Shown here: piece after piece, positions 1-5,090 of the stretch
Position numbering within the stretch: the first letter of the stretch is position 1
Layout: each line of letters starts with the position of its first letter
Source: Ruminiclostridium sp.
Lineage (GTDB): Bacteria; Bacillota; Clostridia; DSM-8532
Direction: 5' to 3'
NCBI GenBank assembly: GCA_003535195.1
Contig: DOHN01000134.1
Coordinates: 1-5,183, forward strand
DNA: 5,183 nucleotides
Notes under the pieces: generated by a model
Databases searched by the model: none
The model's input: only the letters and a program-made list of their open reading frames with translations
What the model was told of the DNA's origin: nothing
Made by a program: the position numbers and the translations under genes

Positions 1-27
1 GGCCGAAAAAGCCTTTTGATGCACAAC

Positions 28-72
28 AAAGAATTTCCCAGCTTGAAAAGATTTCAAACTGGGAAATTCTTT
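28..72 (-). terminator. Long inverted repeat after agrD, probable terminator
   Basis: Two 14-base arms (28-41 and 59-72, AAAGAATTTCCCAG / CTGGGAAATTCTTT) match perfectly. They continue inward through one C/A mismatch into a further six paired bases (43-48 with 52-57), leaving a 3-base loop. This makes one of the strongest potential hairpins in the window. It lies 58 nt past the agrD stop. On the minus strand the 3' arm ends in TTCTTT and is followed by GTTGTG, so the U run is weak. On the plus strand it is followed by AGAAATATTTT. It may terminate agrBD, act in both directions, or serve as a processing or 3'-end stability element. The hairpin is seen directly; the terminator role is inferred from position. 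Confidence 0.65.
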
Positions 73-130
73 AGAAATATTTTAACTTTGGCATGTAAAA
101 ATGTTGCTTTTAAATGAACTTTTTACCGGA

Positions 131-274
131 TTATTTTTTCAGCATTCTGACTTTCTCCGGCATTGGGGGTTGATTGACAAATACTACACAGGCTGCGTAA
201 TTACTTAAAAAAGCAATTGAAAGCGCCATCGCTGCCAAAACCTTTCCGCCTAAAAATGCAAATCTCTTCATCAT
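131..274 (-). CDS. agrD: AgrD-type cyclic lactone autoinducer peptide precursor (47 aa)
   Basis: This small peptide is the probable substrate of the adjacent AgrB and the precursor of a secreted cyclic thiolactone quorum-sensing signal. It has the three-part AgrD layout. An amphipathic/hydrophobic leader with basic residues (MMKRFAFLGGK, then an Ala/Leu/Ile-rich stretch to about residue 23) would hold it at the membrane. A signal core follows around Cys29 (NYAAC-VVFV), and then a basic tail NQPPMPEKVRMLKK containing the MPEK motif typical of clostridial members. Pro39 lies ten residues after Cys29, the same Cys-to-Pro spacing as in Staphylococcus aureus AgrD. This places the likely processed C-terminus at Val33 and gives a five-residue ring. 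Translation probably starts at ATG 274, or at the adjacent ATG 271. The ribosome binding site GAGGTGA (286-280) is 5 or 8 nt upstream. The frame is open further upstream, but that stretch overlaps agrB. The gene starts 5 nt after agrB ends, so the two are surely co-transcribed. The family call is strong; the exact mature peptide is inferred. Confidence 0.9.
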   Translation of the reverse strand: MMKRFAFLGGKVLAAMALSIAFLSNYAACVVFVNQPPMPEKVRMLKK

Positions 275-279
275 ATGAC

Positions 280-286
280 TCACCTC
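280..286 (-). promoter_or_regulatory. agrD ribosome binding site overlapping the agrB stop
   Basis: GAGGTGA sits 5 nt before ATG 274 and 8 nt before ATG 271. Its last three bases are the TGA stop codon of agrB. A ribosome terminating on agrB is therefore placed on the agrD initiation signal, which suggests translational coupling of peptidase and substrate. Confidence 0.8.
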
Positions 287-864
287 ATCCTTTCTATTAT
301 TTTGGCAAATGCCATTATAAACACAACACAAAGCATTGCAGTAGCTATAATCAGCGCGAATTTTATGAGACCTGGAAAGAATAGAGAAATAATCATGACT
401 ATGATGAATTCAACGACGGCTGTTATTCTGGATATCCGGTGGAAGGATGCAAACTCATTGTCCAGAATAGGGCGGTTTTTATGTTCAATAGGTGCGTATT
501 TAAATATAAATAGGGTTGATACAGCTCCTATAAAACAGGATAGAGCGGCTGCATACTGAAGTGGAATAAATGCCGCTGACACCATAGCCAGACCGTATAG
601 AACCAGAAAAGTAAAAATGCATCCAAAATGGGTTTTAGCATGGTAACCACCGCAAAAGACCCTGAGTACGGCAAAGCTGATAAGAAATACTAATGTTTGA
701 GAAAGAAGGCCTGCAAAAATACCTATGGCTATTACAATCACAGTGTTGACCACTGTAGACAGCATCGCTTCAAAGCCATAGACATAGATTTCCCGATCCT
801 CCTCCTTGACAATATCTTGTTTCAGAAGAGAATTTGTAAGGCTGACGGCAAATTGCTGTAACAC
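280..864 (-). CDS. agrB: AgrB-type autoinducer-processing membrane peptidase (194 aa)
   Basis: AgrB is an integral-membrane cysteine peptidase that removes the C-terminal tail of AgrD and forms the thiolactone ring. Counting from GTG 864, the protein has the family pattern: a YGFE motif near residue 29, hydrophobic segments at about 36-54, 55-71, 83-100, 104-121, 145-163 and 167-187, and the active-site stretch RVFCGGYHAKTHFGC. In that stretch His75 and Cys82 are seven residues apart, like His77/Cys84 of S. aureus AgrB. The conserved YAP...NRP motif follows at about 124-132. Start choice: the frame is open to a GTG at 897 (205 aa), but nothing resembling a ribosome binding site precedes it. 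GTG 864 has AAAGGGG 8 nt upstream and puts the catalytic residues at the usual positions, so I prefer it. The gene is followed immediately by agrD. It is visibly AT-richer than htrA, which may reflect its membrane-protein composition. No agrC or agrA lies in the window. Confidence 0.93.
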   Translation of the reverse strand: MLQQFAVSLTNSLLKQDIVKEEDREIYVYGFEAMLSTVVNTVIVIAIGIFAGLLSQTLVFLISFAVLRVFCGGYHAKTHFGCIFTFLVLYGLAMVSAAFIPLQYAAALSCFIGAVSTLFIFKYAPIEHKNRPILDNEFASFHRISRITAVVEFIIVMIISLFFPGLIKFALIIATAMLCVVFIMAFAKIIERMR

Positions 865-872
865 ATTTTCAA

Positions 873-879
873 CCCCTTT
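873..879 (-). promoter_or_regulatory. Ribosome binding site supporting the GTG 864 start of agrB
   Basis: AAAGGGG on the minus strand stands 8 nt before GTG 864. The alternative GTG at 897 is preceded by GGGTTCTTTTTAA, which lacks a usable purine-rich site at the right distance. This decides the start in favour of 864, although it is a prediction only. Confidence 0.55.
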
Positions 880-1086
880 GACCGGCAATATAGTCACTTA
901 AAAAGAACCCATTCAGTTCCGGTTTACAATGCATCAATTGCGGCAACCCGATAAAAGTATTCGTGTTTTGAGGCTATCTCAATGTATTAATATTGAAATA
1001 ACCTTTTCTAATGTTGCGGCGGCTTACAATCGGTACAGAAATCATAAGAACCACAATCATTTCTGGTAAGGGAATATTTGAAATCT

Positions 1087-1092
1087 ATTTTA
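1087..1092 (-). promoter_or_regulatory. Candidate -10 element of the agrBD promoter
   Basis: TAAAAT matches five of six bases of the sigma-A -10 consensus. No good -35 is present at 16-19 bp upstream, where AATTTA or TAATTT would be the hexamer. A weak -35 just downstream of tandem activator-type repeats is the usual layout of an activator-dependent promoter. In AT-rich DNA a single -10 match is weak evidence on its own. Confidence 0.35.
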
Positions 1093-1124
1093 CTGTACCA
1101 TAAATTTCATAAATTATGTCGCGA

Positions 1125-1161
1125 AATGTAATAACTGCGGCTTTTAATGTAATAACTGCGG
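1125..1161 (-). promoter_or_regulatory. Tandem 16-bp direct repeat, probable LytTR-type regulator site
   Basis: CCGCAGTTATTACATT occurs twice without a mismatch (1161-1146 and 1140-1125 on the minus strand), separated by AAAAG, so the period is 21 bp or two helical turns. The core CAGTTAT fits the CAGTTNT core of the VirR box of Clostridium perfringens, which also occurs as two direct copies 21 bp apart. AgrA of S. aureus, of the same LytTR DNA-binding family, likewise uses GTT-containing direct repeats at about that spacing. The pair lies upstream of agrBD and ends about 32 bp before a candidate -10. The repeat is seen directly; the binding protein is inferred and is not encoded in this window. 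Confidence 0.7.
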
Positions 1162-1192
1162 AAAAAGAGAAAATTTATCGTTATTTTTGTGT

Positions 1193-1221
1193 AAAAACAG
1201 CTGCTTTTTCAAGCAGCTGTT
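1193..1221 (-). terminator. Rho-independent terminator of htrA
   Basis: On the minus strand AACAGCTGCTT, a GAAA tetraloop and AAGCAGCTGTT form a perfect 11-bp stem, followed by T residues that complete a TTTTT run (1197-1193). It lies 34 nt after the htrA stop and is a textbook intrinsic terminator. It separates the two-component/protease unit from agrBD, which therefore needs its own promoter. Confidence 0.9.
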
Positions 1222-1255
1222 ATATAATAGCAATTATTTTATTTCTATGGACCGG

Positions 1256-2683
1256 TTATCCCGCGTCCTCACCCAGGGTCACTTCGACCGTAATCGTTTC
1301 GCCCTTGTCCAGGGATCCGCTTTCCGGCATCCTGTAGAGAGTGATCTCAACCTTGTCGCCGGCTTTGCATTTATTCTTTTCGGTCTCAAGCTCATTAAAG
1401 CTTTTAATTGCAGCGCCGTTGAACTTTGTTAAAATATCATTGGCTCTGATACCTGCATTATAAGCGCCGCTTAGAGGCTGCACATCATACACCAGAACAC
1501 CTTCGGGAACTTTATTCTTTTTGGCAATGTCTGCATTGAATCTGGTGTCAACACTGATGCCCAACTGGGGTCTTCCCTTTACATAGCCGCTCTGAATAAG
1601 GTTTTCCGCAATATCCTTGGCATTATTGGAAGGAATGGCAAAGCCTAAGCCCTCATAGCCCGAGCCGCCGATTTTGGACGTATTGATACCGATGACCTGC
1701 CCTGTTGAATTTAACAGTGCGCCGCCGCTGTTGCCCGGATTAATAGCGGCATCCGTTTGTATGAGCTTCATGGTATTTCCGTCATCGAACGTTATGGTTC
1801 GGTTCAGGCCGCTTATGATTCCGGAGGTCACCGAACCCATAAATTCAAGCCCGGCGGGATTTCCAATGGCAATGGCCTTTTCCCCCACGATGACCTTGTC
1901 GGAATCCGCAAACTCTGCTGCCGGAAGCTCTGAAGCATTGATCTTGAGAATGGCAAGGTCCGTCTGTGAATCGCGGCCCACAATGGTTGCTTCATAGGGA
2001 TGATCCACCTGATTGGGCAAAATTACCTCAATTTTTGCGCCCATGGCAATATTGTTCCCGTTGCCCATCGCATCCTCTATAACATGGTTATTGGTGATAA
2101 TATAGCCATCGCTGCGGTAAATAATGCCTGAGCCGGAAGCCTGGTTTTCCCTTGTTCCAAAGAACATGTCACTGATCCTGAAAGTAGTGCGGATACCTAC
2201 AATGGAAGGGCTCACCTTTTCTGCCACGGCAGCCTCCACCGAAGTGGTATTGTCTACAATTTCTATTTGCTTAACCGGAGTGTTCTGGCCTGAAATGTTA
2301 TTACCGGAAGAGCTGTTTCCGTAGTTTTGCGGCAATCCAACCGTAAAATAGGCCCCCACGGCAACAGTCAGAATGGAACTGACCAGGGCCACCACAATAA
2401 GCGGAACCAATAACCCTTTCAGCCTGCCTCCCGAAGGCTTCTTCCAGCTCTCATTATAAAATGAGGACGATTTCAGATTTTCATGACGGTCTGTAGAACC
2501 GAATGAATTTTCCTGACCATAGCCGGAATTTGCATTCTCTCCGTAGCTTTTGGATTCGCCCGATGGTTCATATGAGTCAGAGGATGAATAATTGTTTTTG
2601 TCAGAGCTCAAATTAGGTGTGTAGTTCCAACTGTTGTCATCTTTATTAAAATTATTGCTGTTTCCATTATTAAATTCATCCAT
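1256..2683 (-). CDS. htrA: Membrane-anchored HtrA/DegP-type serine protease with PDZ domain (475 aa)
   Basis: This is an extracytoplasmic trypsin-like (S1C) protease and probable chaperone that handles misfolded proteins at the cell surface. Residues 1-88 form a hydrophilic, Asn/Ser/Tyr-rich, low-complexity cytoplasmic segment. Residues 90-115 form one membrane anchor (GLLVPLIVVALVSS...), followed by a Ser/Gly/Asn linker. The protease domain runs from about 145 to 365 with a complete triad: His200 in NNHV, Asp242 in TDLAILK and Ser319 in GNSGGAL. A single PDZ domain (about 372-470, starting PQLGISV, with the GIRANDIL motif) binds exposed C-termini or regulates activity. Length and layout match the Gram-positive HtrA type. 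ATG 2683 is supported by AAAGGAGA (2700-2693) with about 10 nt spacing. The gene follows the histidine kinase after 94 nt without a terminator, so it is likely co-transcribed with, and controlled by, that two-component system. An additional promoter of its own is not excluded. Confidence 0.97.
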   Translation of the reverse strand: MDEFNNGNSNNFNKDDNSWNYTPNLSSDKNNYSSSDSYEPSGESKSYGENANSGYGQENSFGSTDRHENLKSSSFYNESWKKPSGGRLKGLLVPLIVVALVSSILTVAVGAYFTVGLPQNYGNSSSGNNISGQNTPVKQIEIVDNTTSVEAAVAEKVSPSIVGIRTTFRISDMFFGTRENQASGSGIIYRSDGYIITNNHVIEDAMGNGNNIAMGAKIEVILPNQVDHPYEATIVGRDSQTDLAILKINASELPAAEFADSDKVIVGEKAIAIGNPAGLEFMGSVTSGIISGLNRTITFDDGNTMKLIQTDAAINPGNSGGALLNSTGQVIGINTSKIGGSGYEGLGFAIPSNNAKDIAENLIQSGYVKGRPQLGISVDTRFNADIAKKNKVPEGVLVYDVQPLSGAYNAGIRANDILTKFNGAAIKSFNELETEKNKCKAGDKVEITLYRMPESGSLDKGETITVEVTLGEDAG

Positions 2684-2777
2684 ACTAAAATCTCTCCTTT
2701 CTTAAGAAACTTTCTATGTGTTCATTGTATCTGCAAATTTTGAAATAGATATGAATAAAATGTTAACTTTAGTATGG
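2684..2777 (-). other. Spacer between the histidine kinase gene and htrA
   Basis: This AT-rich stretch of 94 nt contains the htrA ribosome binding site (AAAGGAGA, 2700-2693) and no stem-loop with a U run. Isolated promoter-like hexamers occur (TTAACA, TACAAT), but none form a well-spaced -35/-10 pair. I therefore read it as an intra-operon spacer, with a separate htrA promoter possible but not shown. The TGTCAC repeats found upstream of the response regulator are not present here. Confidence 0.5.
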
Positions 2778-4238
2778 CTAAACCTTTGAGGAACTACGCA
2801 GGGTAAAAATGAACTTTGTCCCATGTCCTTCTTCGCTTTCCACTTTTATGGTCTCATTATGGGACACGATGATGTTGCGGGCAATGGCCAGGCCCAGACC
2901 CACGCCTGTGCGGTCTGCGCTTCTGGATTTGTCGGTTTTATAAAACCGGTCAAAAATATAAGGAATTTCGTCCTGGGCAATGCCTTTGCCGGTATCTTCC
3001 ACCGAAATAAAAGCCCTGTCCTTTTCCAGATACGTTCTGACCCGGATTTCTCCCCGCTCGGGCGTAAATTTGATGGCGTTGTGCAAAAGATTGATAAGAA
3101 CTCTTTGAATGGCATCCCGGTCCGCATAGACAAACATTCTCTCGGTTTCAAAGTCGGCCTTCAATTCAAGATTTTTCTCAATAAACAATTGCTGAAGACT
3201 GATAACACTGCGCCTGACCAATTCATTCATGTCAAAGTGGGAGAGCTTTAAGGAGACTTCCCCTGCCTGCATTTTTGCCATGTCCAAAAGATCGTTGACT
3301 AAATTCTGCATTCGCCGGACTTCATCGCGCACAATGGACAAATATTCCTTCTGGCGGTCTTCGGGTATCACCCCGTCTAAAATACCCTCTACAAACCCTT
3401 TAATGGTCGTGATGGGTGTGCGGAGCTCATGGCTCACATTGCCGATAAAATCCCTGCGAACCTTTTCCGAGCTTTCCAGCGCCATGATCATATGGTTAAA
3501 ACTCTCTGTCAGTTCGGCTATCTCATCTTCGCCCTTAACGGCTATTCTTTCTGTGAACTCACCTGAAGCCACTCTCCGTGCCGTAGTTTTCATTTGATTC
3601 AGCGGCCGGACGGTTTTTTTAGTGAGAACCGCAACCAGCAGCAGGGCTATAAGAGTACTAATGGAGCAGGAGATCACAAAAATCAGAAGAATGGAGGTTT
3701 TGATCTTATAGATGGTGGGAATTTGGGTATGAATGAGCACAAGGCCCTCCACATCGGTATCCATGCTCAGCTGGAATTTCTGGCTCATGGTAAGCCATTG
3801 TACTCCCGTTCCCTTAAAAAGTCCGTAAAAATCTCCGGAACTGAATTTTTCAAGGGCCTCCCCATACTGGCGCTCATCGGGCAAACGGGGCCAGCCTTCC
3901 GGTGATACCTCCAATTTATCCTTAAGATACTCGGGTATACTGGAATAGATAAAGATTGTTCCGTCATCCCTCGCAATCCAGATAAGCGAATTGGAATCCG
4001 CTGCAAGGGCCTGAATATAGCTGTTGAACAGGATGAGACTTCCCGCCTGTTTACTTTTAAGAAGCGAATCCAGAGCTGTTATCACTTTATCGGAAATGCT
4101 TTCAAGCTGAAAGGCCTTCTCCTCCGTCACCATGCGGTGAAGGCCGACATTCATTAAAAAGCCCGTTATAATAAAACTGATGACAAGGACGATGATAACC
4201 GTTGTAAGAATTTTACCAAAGATTGTTCTTATCATCAT
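2778..4238 (-). CDS. Membrane sensor histidine kinase, HAMP-HisKA-HATPase (486 aa)
   Basis: This is the sensor half of a two-component system paired with the overlapping upstream response regulator. It has two membrane segments (about 11-30 and 181-206) and an extracytoplasmic domain of about 150 residues between them. That domain contains strands such as SLIWIARDDGTIF and GLVLIHTQIPTIYKI, which look like a PAS/Cache-type fold. A HAMP linker (about 207-255) follows, then the HisKA H-box SHELRTP with phospho-acceptor His270. The ATP-binding domain has an N-box with Asn387 (INLLHNAIKF), a G1 box DTGKGI (415-420), an F-box around Phe429 and a G2 box GVGLGLAI (445-452). All catalytic motifs look intact. 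The first ATG (4238) overlaps the regulator stop as ATGA, but GAGGTG (4246-4241) is only 2 nt away from it. The second ATG (4235), 5 nt away, is the better initiation site. The signal is unknown. Adjacency to htrA suggests an envelope-stress role similar to CssS of Bacillus subtilis, but orthology is not shown. Confidence 0.96.
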   Translation of the reverse strand: MMIRTIFGKILTTVIIVLVISFIITGFLMNVGLHRMVTEEKAFQLESISDKVITALDSLLKSKQAGSLILFNSYIQALAADSNSLIWIARDDGTIFIYSSIPEYLKDKLEVSPEGWPRLPDERQYGEALEKFSSGDFYGLFKGTGVQWLTMSQKFQLSMDTDVEGLVLIHTQIPTIYKIKTSILLIFVISCSISTLIALLLVAVLTKKTVRPLNQMKTTARRVASGEFTERIAVKGEDEIAELTESFNHMIMALESSEKVRRDFIGNVSHELRTPITTIKGFVEGILDGVIPEDRQKEYLSIVRDEVRRMQNLVNDLLDMAKMQAGEVSLKLSHFDMNELVRRSVISLQQLFIEKNLELKADFETERMFVYADRDAIQRVLINLLHNAIKFTPERGEIRVRTYLEKDRAFISVEDTGKGIAQDEIPYIFDRFYKTDKSRSADRTGVGLGLAIARNIIVSHNETIKVESEEGHGTKFIFTLRSSSKV

Positions 4239-4921
4239 TTCACCTCAAATTTATAGCCAACTCCCCATACGGTTTTGATTTGCCATTTATATTCACCGGG
4301 CTCAAACTTCTCTCTCAGCCTTTTGATATGGACATCGACCGTCCTTGTATCTCCGTAGAAATCGAACCCCCATACATTCTCTAAAAGCTGCTCCCTGGTG
4401 AAGACTTTATTGGGATTGGAAGCAAGGAAGAATAAAAGTTCCAGCTCCTTGGGGGGAAGGTCCAGGTCGTTGCCGTTCAGTTTTACGGTATAATTGGATT
4501 TATTGATTACCAGCCCCGGAAAAACAAGCTGCTCGGGCGCTTCTTCCTGATGATCATAACGCCTTAGAACCGCTCTTATCCGCGCAAGCAGTTCTTTTGG
4601 CTCAAAGGGCTTCACCACATAGTCGTCCGCTCCCAGCTCAAGCCCCAGCACCTTGTTGAAGGTTTCGTCCTTGGCCGAAAGCATGATAATGGGTATGGCA
4701 CTGAATTTCCGAATTTCGCGGCAGACCTGCCATCCATCCATGCCCGGAAGCATAATATCCAGTATGACGATATCGGGAGCCTTATCTTTAAATACCTCAA
4801 TGGCTTTTTTTCCGTCATGGCAAACCGAGACCCGGAAATTATCCTTCTCCAGATACATTCTTATAATCTCGCAGATATTCGCATCATCATCTACTACCAG
4901 AACATGTGCCCCGTTATTCAT
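4235..4921 (-). CDS. OmpR/PhoB-family response regulator (228 aa)
   Basis: This is the DNA-binding response regulator of the adjacent histidine kinase. Numbered from ATG 4921, the receiver domain (about 6-120) has the acidic pocket Asp11/Asp12, phospho-acceptor Asp55 in VILDIMLPG, Ser82 at the conserved Ser/Thr position (MLSAKD) and Lys104 in VVKPF. After a short acidic linker comes a winged-helix domain (about 132-228) with PPKELELL, the recognition-helix region DTRTVDVHIKRLREK and the wing VWGVGYKF. Length is normal for the family. The frame extends to an ATG at 4939, but GGAGGT (4933-4928), 6 nt before ATG 4921, makes the shorter start more likely. The gene is first in a probable operon with the kinase and htrA, behind a good promoter. 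Direct repeats upstream of that promoter suggest autoregulation. It could belong to the CssR, WalR or PhoP branches; motifs alone do not decide. Confidence 0.96.
   Translation of the reverse strand: MNNGAHVLVVDDDANICEIIRMYLEKDNFRVSVCHDGKKAIEVFKDKAPDIVILDIMLPGMDGWQVCREIRKFSAIPIIMLSAKDETFNKVLGLELGADDYVVKPFEPKELLARIRAVLRRYDHQEEAPEQLVFPGLVINKSNYTVKLNGNDLDLPPKELELLFFLASNPNKVFTREQLLENVWGFDFYGDTRTVDVHIKRLREKFEPGEYKWQIKTVWGVGYKFEVK
4241..4246 (-). promoter_or_regulatory. Ribosome binding site of the histidine kinase inside the regulator gene
   Basis: GAGGTG lies in the last codons of the response regulator. The spacing is 2 nt to ATG 4238 and 5 nt to ATG 4235, so the second of the two adjacent ATG codons is the better start. 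Together with the stop/start overlap at 4235-4238 it indicates translational coupling. Confidence 0.65.
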
Positions 4922-4927
4922 GCAATA

Positions 4928-4933
4928 ACCTCC
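4928..4933 (-). promoter_or_regulatory. Ribosome binding site fixing the response regulator start
   Basis: GGAGGT, a near-complete Shine-Dalgarno sequence, is 6 nt upstream of ATG 4921. It lies downstream of the alternative ATG 4939 and so argues against that longer start. Confidence 0.8.
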
Positions 4934-4980
4934 AACCATTTTCTAAAGCGGCAAAAAAATAACAAAAAAATTCTATCCTC

Positions 4981-5009
4981 ATTATCACCGAACAGCTTTA
5001 TTTTTTCAA
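4981..5009 (-). promoter_or_regulatory. Sigma-A-type promoter of the two-component/htrA operon
   Basis: The minus strand has TTGAAA (5009-5004), a 17-bp spacer and GATAAT (4986-4981). Each hexamer matches five of six consensus bases at the ideal spacing. Transcription would start near 4973-4976, giving a 5' untranslated leader of about 50 nt before ATG 4921. The leader is rich in T runs (4957-4971 region). Confidence 0.75.
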
Positions 5010-5019
5010 GGCGCTTCAT

Positions 5020-5042
5020 TGTCACTAATTCGTGTCACAATT
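5020..5042 (-). promoter_or_regulatory. Direct repeat TGTCAC-AATT, candidate response-regulator box
   Basis: The plus strand reads TGTCACTAATT (5020-5030), CG, TGTCACAATT (5033-5042): two copies differing by one inserted T, with a 13-bp period. They lie 10 bp upstream of the -35 of the operon promoter. OmpR-family regulators usually bind short tandem direct repeats beside the -35; the WalR box, for example, is a TGTWAH pair. The period here is longer than the usual 10-11 bp. The segment can also be read as an interrupted inverted repeat (TTGTCAC ... GTGTCACAA). The link to autoregulation is inferred. Confidence 0.45.
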
Positions 5043-5057
5043 TATGATCGCGTCAAA

Positions 5058-5090
5058 AGCGGAATCGTCCGGATTTCGATTCATGCCGCT
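5058..5090 (-). terminator. Bulged hairpin, possible terminator of an upstream gene
   Basis: AGCGG/CCGCT (5058-5062 with 5086-5090) and AATCG/CGATT (5063-5067 with 5077-5081) stack into a 10-bp stem with a 4-base bulge (5082-5085) and a 9-base loop. On the minus strand the 3' arm is followed by only TTTTG (counting the last T of the arm), so it is a weak terminator at best. It lies upstream of the operon promoter and could end a gene lying beyond the right edge. Confidence 0.3.

Larger units (their letters stand above)
865..1192 (-). other. Gene-free leader region upstream of agrB
   Basis: This stretch of about 330 bases between the htrA terminator and agrB holds no convincing gene on either strand. 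It contains a 16-bp tandem direct repeat (1125-1161) and a candidate -10 element (TAAAAT, 1092-1087). It also has a 7-bp inverted repeat (CAGAAAT 1036-1042 with ATTTCTG 1059-1065), an imperfect palindrome around TATTAATA (979-996), and a second weak promoter-like pair (TTGAGA 982-977, TACTTT 959-954, 17-bp spacing). If transcription starts below 1087, agrB has an untranslated leader of roughly 210 nt. I recognise no riboswitch consensus. Confidence 0.5.

Noticed and set aside
275..559. Plus-strand frame opposite agrB
   Set aside because: It lies antisense to a well-supported AgrB gene, has no ribosome binding site and has a translation without recognisable features.
865..897. Longer AgrB start at GTG 897
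   Set aside because: It has no ribosome binding site, while GTG 864 has AAAGGGG at 8 nt and gives His75/Cys82 numbering close to the family's usual positions.
974..1060. 28-codon minus-strand reading frame (ATG 1060 to TAG) in the agrB leader, with a hydrophobic N-terminus and basic middle
   Set aside because: No ribosome binding site precedes the ATG, the sequence resembles no known leader or signal peptide, and a frame of this size is expected by chance in AT-rich DNA.
2823..3905. Several plus-strand frames opposite the histidine kinase
   Set aside because: They are antisense shadows of the kinase gene, whose catalytic motifs are complete on the minus strand.
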